Shown here piece after piece: positions 62,175 to 64,000 of a stretch of DNA of 64,000 nt. The notes below the pieces were generated by a model, which ran no database searches, had not been told where the DNA came from, and was given only the letters and a program-made list of their open reading frames with translations. The stretch is from Agromyces cerinus (GTDB taxonomy: Bacteria; Actinomycetota; Actinomycetes; Actinomycetales; Microbacteriaceae). The DNA lies in contig NZ_JAFBCT010000001.1 of assembly GCF_016907835.1 (NCBI RefSeq), positions 1,364,001 through 1,428,000 on the forward strand. Reading direction: 5' to 3'. Both the position numbers and the translations under genes were made by a program. Position 1 is the stretch's first letter. The number at the start of each line of letters is the position of its first letter.

Positions 62175-62297
62175 ATGGATGTTCAGCCGATCGATCCCGC
62201 CGCTATCGACCTGCCCGTCACCAAGTCGATCGATATCACCGCCTCCCTGCGGGAGGCTCTCGTCTCAGGAGTCCGAGATCTGGGGAAATCTGGATAA
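62175..62297 (+). CDS. 40-residue micropeptide behind the ECF sigma gene
   Basis: ATG 62175 has GAGGAG (62162-62167) 7 nt upstream, 30 bp after the sigma stop, so it is very likely part of the operon. Residues 7-25 read DPAAIDLPVTKSIDITASL, nearly the same as the 29-residue peptide at 55571; the C-terminal part (REALVSGVRDLGKSG) is unrelated and basic. Function unknown. The 160 bp that follow hold only the promoter of the next gene (TAGAAC, 62449-62454). Confidence 0.7.
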   Translation: MDVQPIDPAAIDLPVTKSIDITASLREALVSGVRDLGKSG

Positions 62298-62460
62298 GGG
62301 ACTTCACCATCAGAAGTGGCAAAGGTCGGATGCTGCACTGTGCTGAAGCCCACCATGACTCCCCTCCTCCCCCGAGTGCACGTAACAATGCCAGGACGGC
62401 CGCCGTGTCGGCTGCGGAAATTGCTGTCCGGTCATCGGAGCACAGTGGTAGAACGGCGGG

Positions 62461-63246
62461 ATGCACAAGATTCTCACGTTCCCTGAGCAGCTGCGGCTGA
62501 TCAACGAACGGTCGGCCGCCTTCCGCACTGCGGTCGCCGCGGCGCCGAGCCTCGACATTCAGATGACGACCCATCCCGCGCGGACGTTGTTCGATCACGT
62601 GCAACACGTGGGCATGGGTCGCCGCAAGGCAGCCGCCATCGTCACCGCCGGGCCCGCGGACGGTCCGCCAGAGGAGTCGGCATGGGGAGGCAGCACGGGT
62701 GCGCCTCGGGAGCGCGAGGCTCTCCTGGCCTGGTGGGTCGAGTCAGTAGAGCACCTGGCGAGTGTGCTGCGCGAGGCGGGCCCGGATCGCGGTTGCTGGA
62801 CATGGTGGGCGGACTCACCGTCACCGCAGACCTCAGGGGCCTGGGCGCGGCGCCAGCTCCACGAGATCGCGGTGCACACCTACGACGTCCAGCTCACTGG
62901 GGGTGCCCCGCAGCCGATACCGGAGAAGATCGCCCTCGACGGTTTCGACGACTGCCAGTTCACCCTCTGCGCGACGACGGTCGCCTGGCCACACGACCCT
63001 GCCATCGTCGACTACCACGCCACTGAGGGCCGCTCCTGGCGCCTCCGGCTGTCCCACGACGGCGCACAGGTCGCCCACATCGCGCCCGCTGTCAGCGAGG
63101 ACCCCGACACGGCCAACGCCTCCGCCCGAGGCACGGCCAGTGACCTGGTCCTGTTCTTCTACGGACGCAGAACGCTGGATTCGCTTCAGTTCGAAGGCGA
63201 ACGTCGTATCTTCGATCAGCTCGGAGCCTGGGACCCGTCCGTGTGA
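62461..63246 (+). CDS. Maleylpyruvate isomerase-family (MDMPI) mycothiol-dependent enzyme
   Basis: 261-residue DinB-like four-helix protein with a C-terminal MDMPI-C domain. Metal His residues: FDHVQHVGMGR, RRQLHEIAVHTYDVQL; WVESVEHLASVLREAG in between and DLVLFFYGRRTLDSLQFEG at the end are typical. Members use mycothiol as cofactor, so it supports the actinobacterial origin. ATG 62461 is 6 nt after TAGAAC. Confidence 0.85.
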   Translation: MHKILTFPEQLRLINERSAAFRTAVAAAPSLDIQMTTHPARTLFDHVQHVGMGRRKAAAIVTAGPADGPPEESAWGGSTGAPREREALLAWWVESVEHLASVLREAGPDRGCWTWWADSPSPQTSGAWARRQLHEIAVHTYDVQLTGGAPQPIPEKIALDGFDDCQFTLCATTVAWPHDPAIVDYHATEGRSWRLRLSHDGAQVAHIAPAVSEDPDTANASARGTASDLVLFFYGRRTLDSLQFEGERRIFDQLGAWDPSV

Positions 63247-63333
63247 CAACCGACGACATGCGATCTCGTGCGCCCGAAGGCCGAGGCCGCAGCAACGTCG
63301 CAGGTATCCGGCTCGTGCTTCGCATGTGGTTCG

Positions 63334-63615
63334 TCAGCTGTGCTGCGCACGCTTGAGGAGCAGGTAATCGATACTCGAACCTCCAGCGACGACGTGCTGG
63401 ACAAGACGGGCCTCGATGCGGCTCTCGGCGACGATGCCGCGCCAATCGAGTCCAGCGGCTGCCGCGGCCCGAATTGCTCCATCGAGTTCGTTGAGCACCG
63501 GCACAAGATCCTCGACAGCGGGCTTGGCGGTCCCCCAGTCGGTTCGAAGGCGCACAGCGACAGGATCCGTCTCAGGAAGACTACGATGCGCTTTCGAGGG
63601 CTGTCCGGCCTTCAC
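63334..63615 (-). CDS. Hypothetical protein coupled to the S4 gene
   Basis: 93 residues, helical, no family recognised: PVAVRLRTDWGTAKPAVEDL, ELDGAIRAAAAAGLDWRGIV, VQHVVAGGSSIDYLLLKRAQ. Its GTG overlaps the S4 gene stop (GTGA), so it is translated with it. Codon use is normal, which supports it. Confidence 0.65.
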   Translation of the reverse strand: MKAGQPSKAHRSLPETDPVAVRLRTDWGTAKPAVEDLVPVLNELDGAIRAAAAAGLDWRGIVAESRIEARLVQHVVAGGSSIDYLLLKRAQHS

Positions 63616-63839
63616 AGGCTGACACGAACCCTGCGACCATCGAAGCTGACGATGTCGCCGAGCTGCAGCTGCCGTCCACGTCGGCGATCAACTTCGCCAT
63701 TCACGGCCACAGAGCCGTTGATGATGGCCTCTTTCACGTCTCCACCAGAGTCGAGGAGCCCAGCGAACTTCAGGAACTGCCCGAGGCGAATGATCTCGCC
63801 GCCGATCGGGACGTCGTCGATCGGAGCCGGGTTGGTCAT
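63612..63839 (-). CDS. S4-domain RNA-binding protein (YaaA/YbcJ-like)
   Basis: 75 residues forming one S4 domain: IRLGQFLKFAGLLDSGGDVK, then EAIINGSVAVNGEVDRRRGR and QLQLGDIVSFDGRRVRV. Such proteins bind structured RNA, in some cases rRNA of stalled 50S subunits. ATG 63839 lies 6 nt after TAACAT (leaderless type). Beyond it, 63852-64000 shows no gene. Confidence 0.9.
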   Translation of the reverse strand: MTNPAPIDDVPIGGEIIRLGQFLKFAGLLDSGGDVKEAIINGSVAVNGEVDRRRGRQLQLGDIVSFDGRRVRVSL

Positions 63840-64000
63840 CCCCGAATGTTAGTCGACCAGGTTCCGGCTCCTCAGCCTGTCCTCATCGGACGACCGCAAG
63901 CGGATCCCTCTGAATCCGGCAGCCACGCAGATCTGGAAGGCGCCTGCGGCGACCGGATTCACGCCGCAAACGCTACCGGAGGCGTGACCCTGCGCCGTGC

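Overview
The window comes from a high-GC actinobacterium, most likely a Microbacteriaceae member (Agromyces/Leifsonia-like). The evidence is strong G/C third-position bias, RbpA, PafBC beside TatA-TatC-HelY, a mycothiol-type DinB enzyme, glgC divergent from an actinobacterial glgA/glgM, ImuA'-ImuB-DnaE2 behind an actinobacterial LexA box, and many genes whose start codon lies 6-8 nt after a TANNNT -10 box (leaderless mRNAs). Genus is inference; no rRNA is present.

Layout. 0-12.6 kb: crcB end, universal stress protein, serB-glgC divergent from glgA, an orphan ABC ATPase, ribosomal protein L31 type B, a GNAT, a DnaQ-like exonuclease, an alpha/beta hydrolase coupled to a GT4 glycosyltransferase, a phosphoglycerate mutase-like phosphatase, a sirtuin, and a SpoU methyltransferase coupled to a D,D-carboxypeptidase. 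12.6-24.2 kb: SGNH hydrolase, helicase, flavohemoprotein behind a palindromic operator, two MFS exporters, a Cys/Met-type PLP enzyme divergent from an Lrp regulator, an MbfA-type iron exporter, an SDR and DUF3097. 24.2-30.1 kb: the SOS mutasome dnaE2-imuB-imuA' with a perfect LexA box. 30.2-47.2 kb: tRNA-Leu(GAG) and mostly conserved housekeeping genes: M20 peptidase with a triplicated 3' tail, uppP, PAC2, HAD, trmI, FKBP lipoprotein, pafB-pafC, tatA, tatC, helY, lnt, rbpA, GDPD, SPFH-NfeD pair, SDR.

47.3-64 kb is accessory in character: HdeD-like membrane protein, several APH-fold kinases, an M23 peptidase, a VOC protein, a DsbA-like thiol protein, an aldo-keto reductase divergent from a MmyB-type regulator, a truncated winged-helix gene, small membrane proteins, a two-component system, a frameshifted lipoprotein gene and its intact paralogue, an ECF sigma factor behind a candidate membrane anti-sigma factor, an MDMPI enzyme and an S4 protein.

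The most interesting signal is two tiny, unannotated genes with strong ribosome binding sites. One (29 aa) sits directly behind the two-component response regulator, the other (40 aa) directly behind the ECF sigma factor. They share a motif of the form DPA(A)I[ED]LPxTxxIDITAxL and then diverge completely. Other points worth checking are the 57-bp triplication that preserves the peptidase C-terminal peptide through mostly synonymous changes, the 19-bp operator before hmp, the 16-bp palindrome before mbfA, and an over-represented GGCATCCG octamer.
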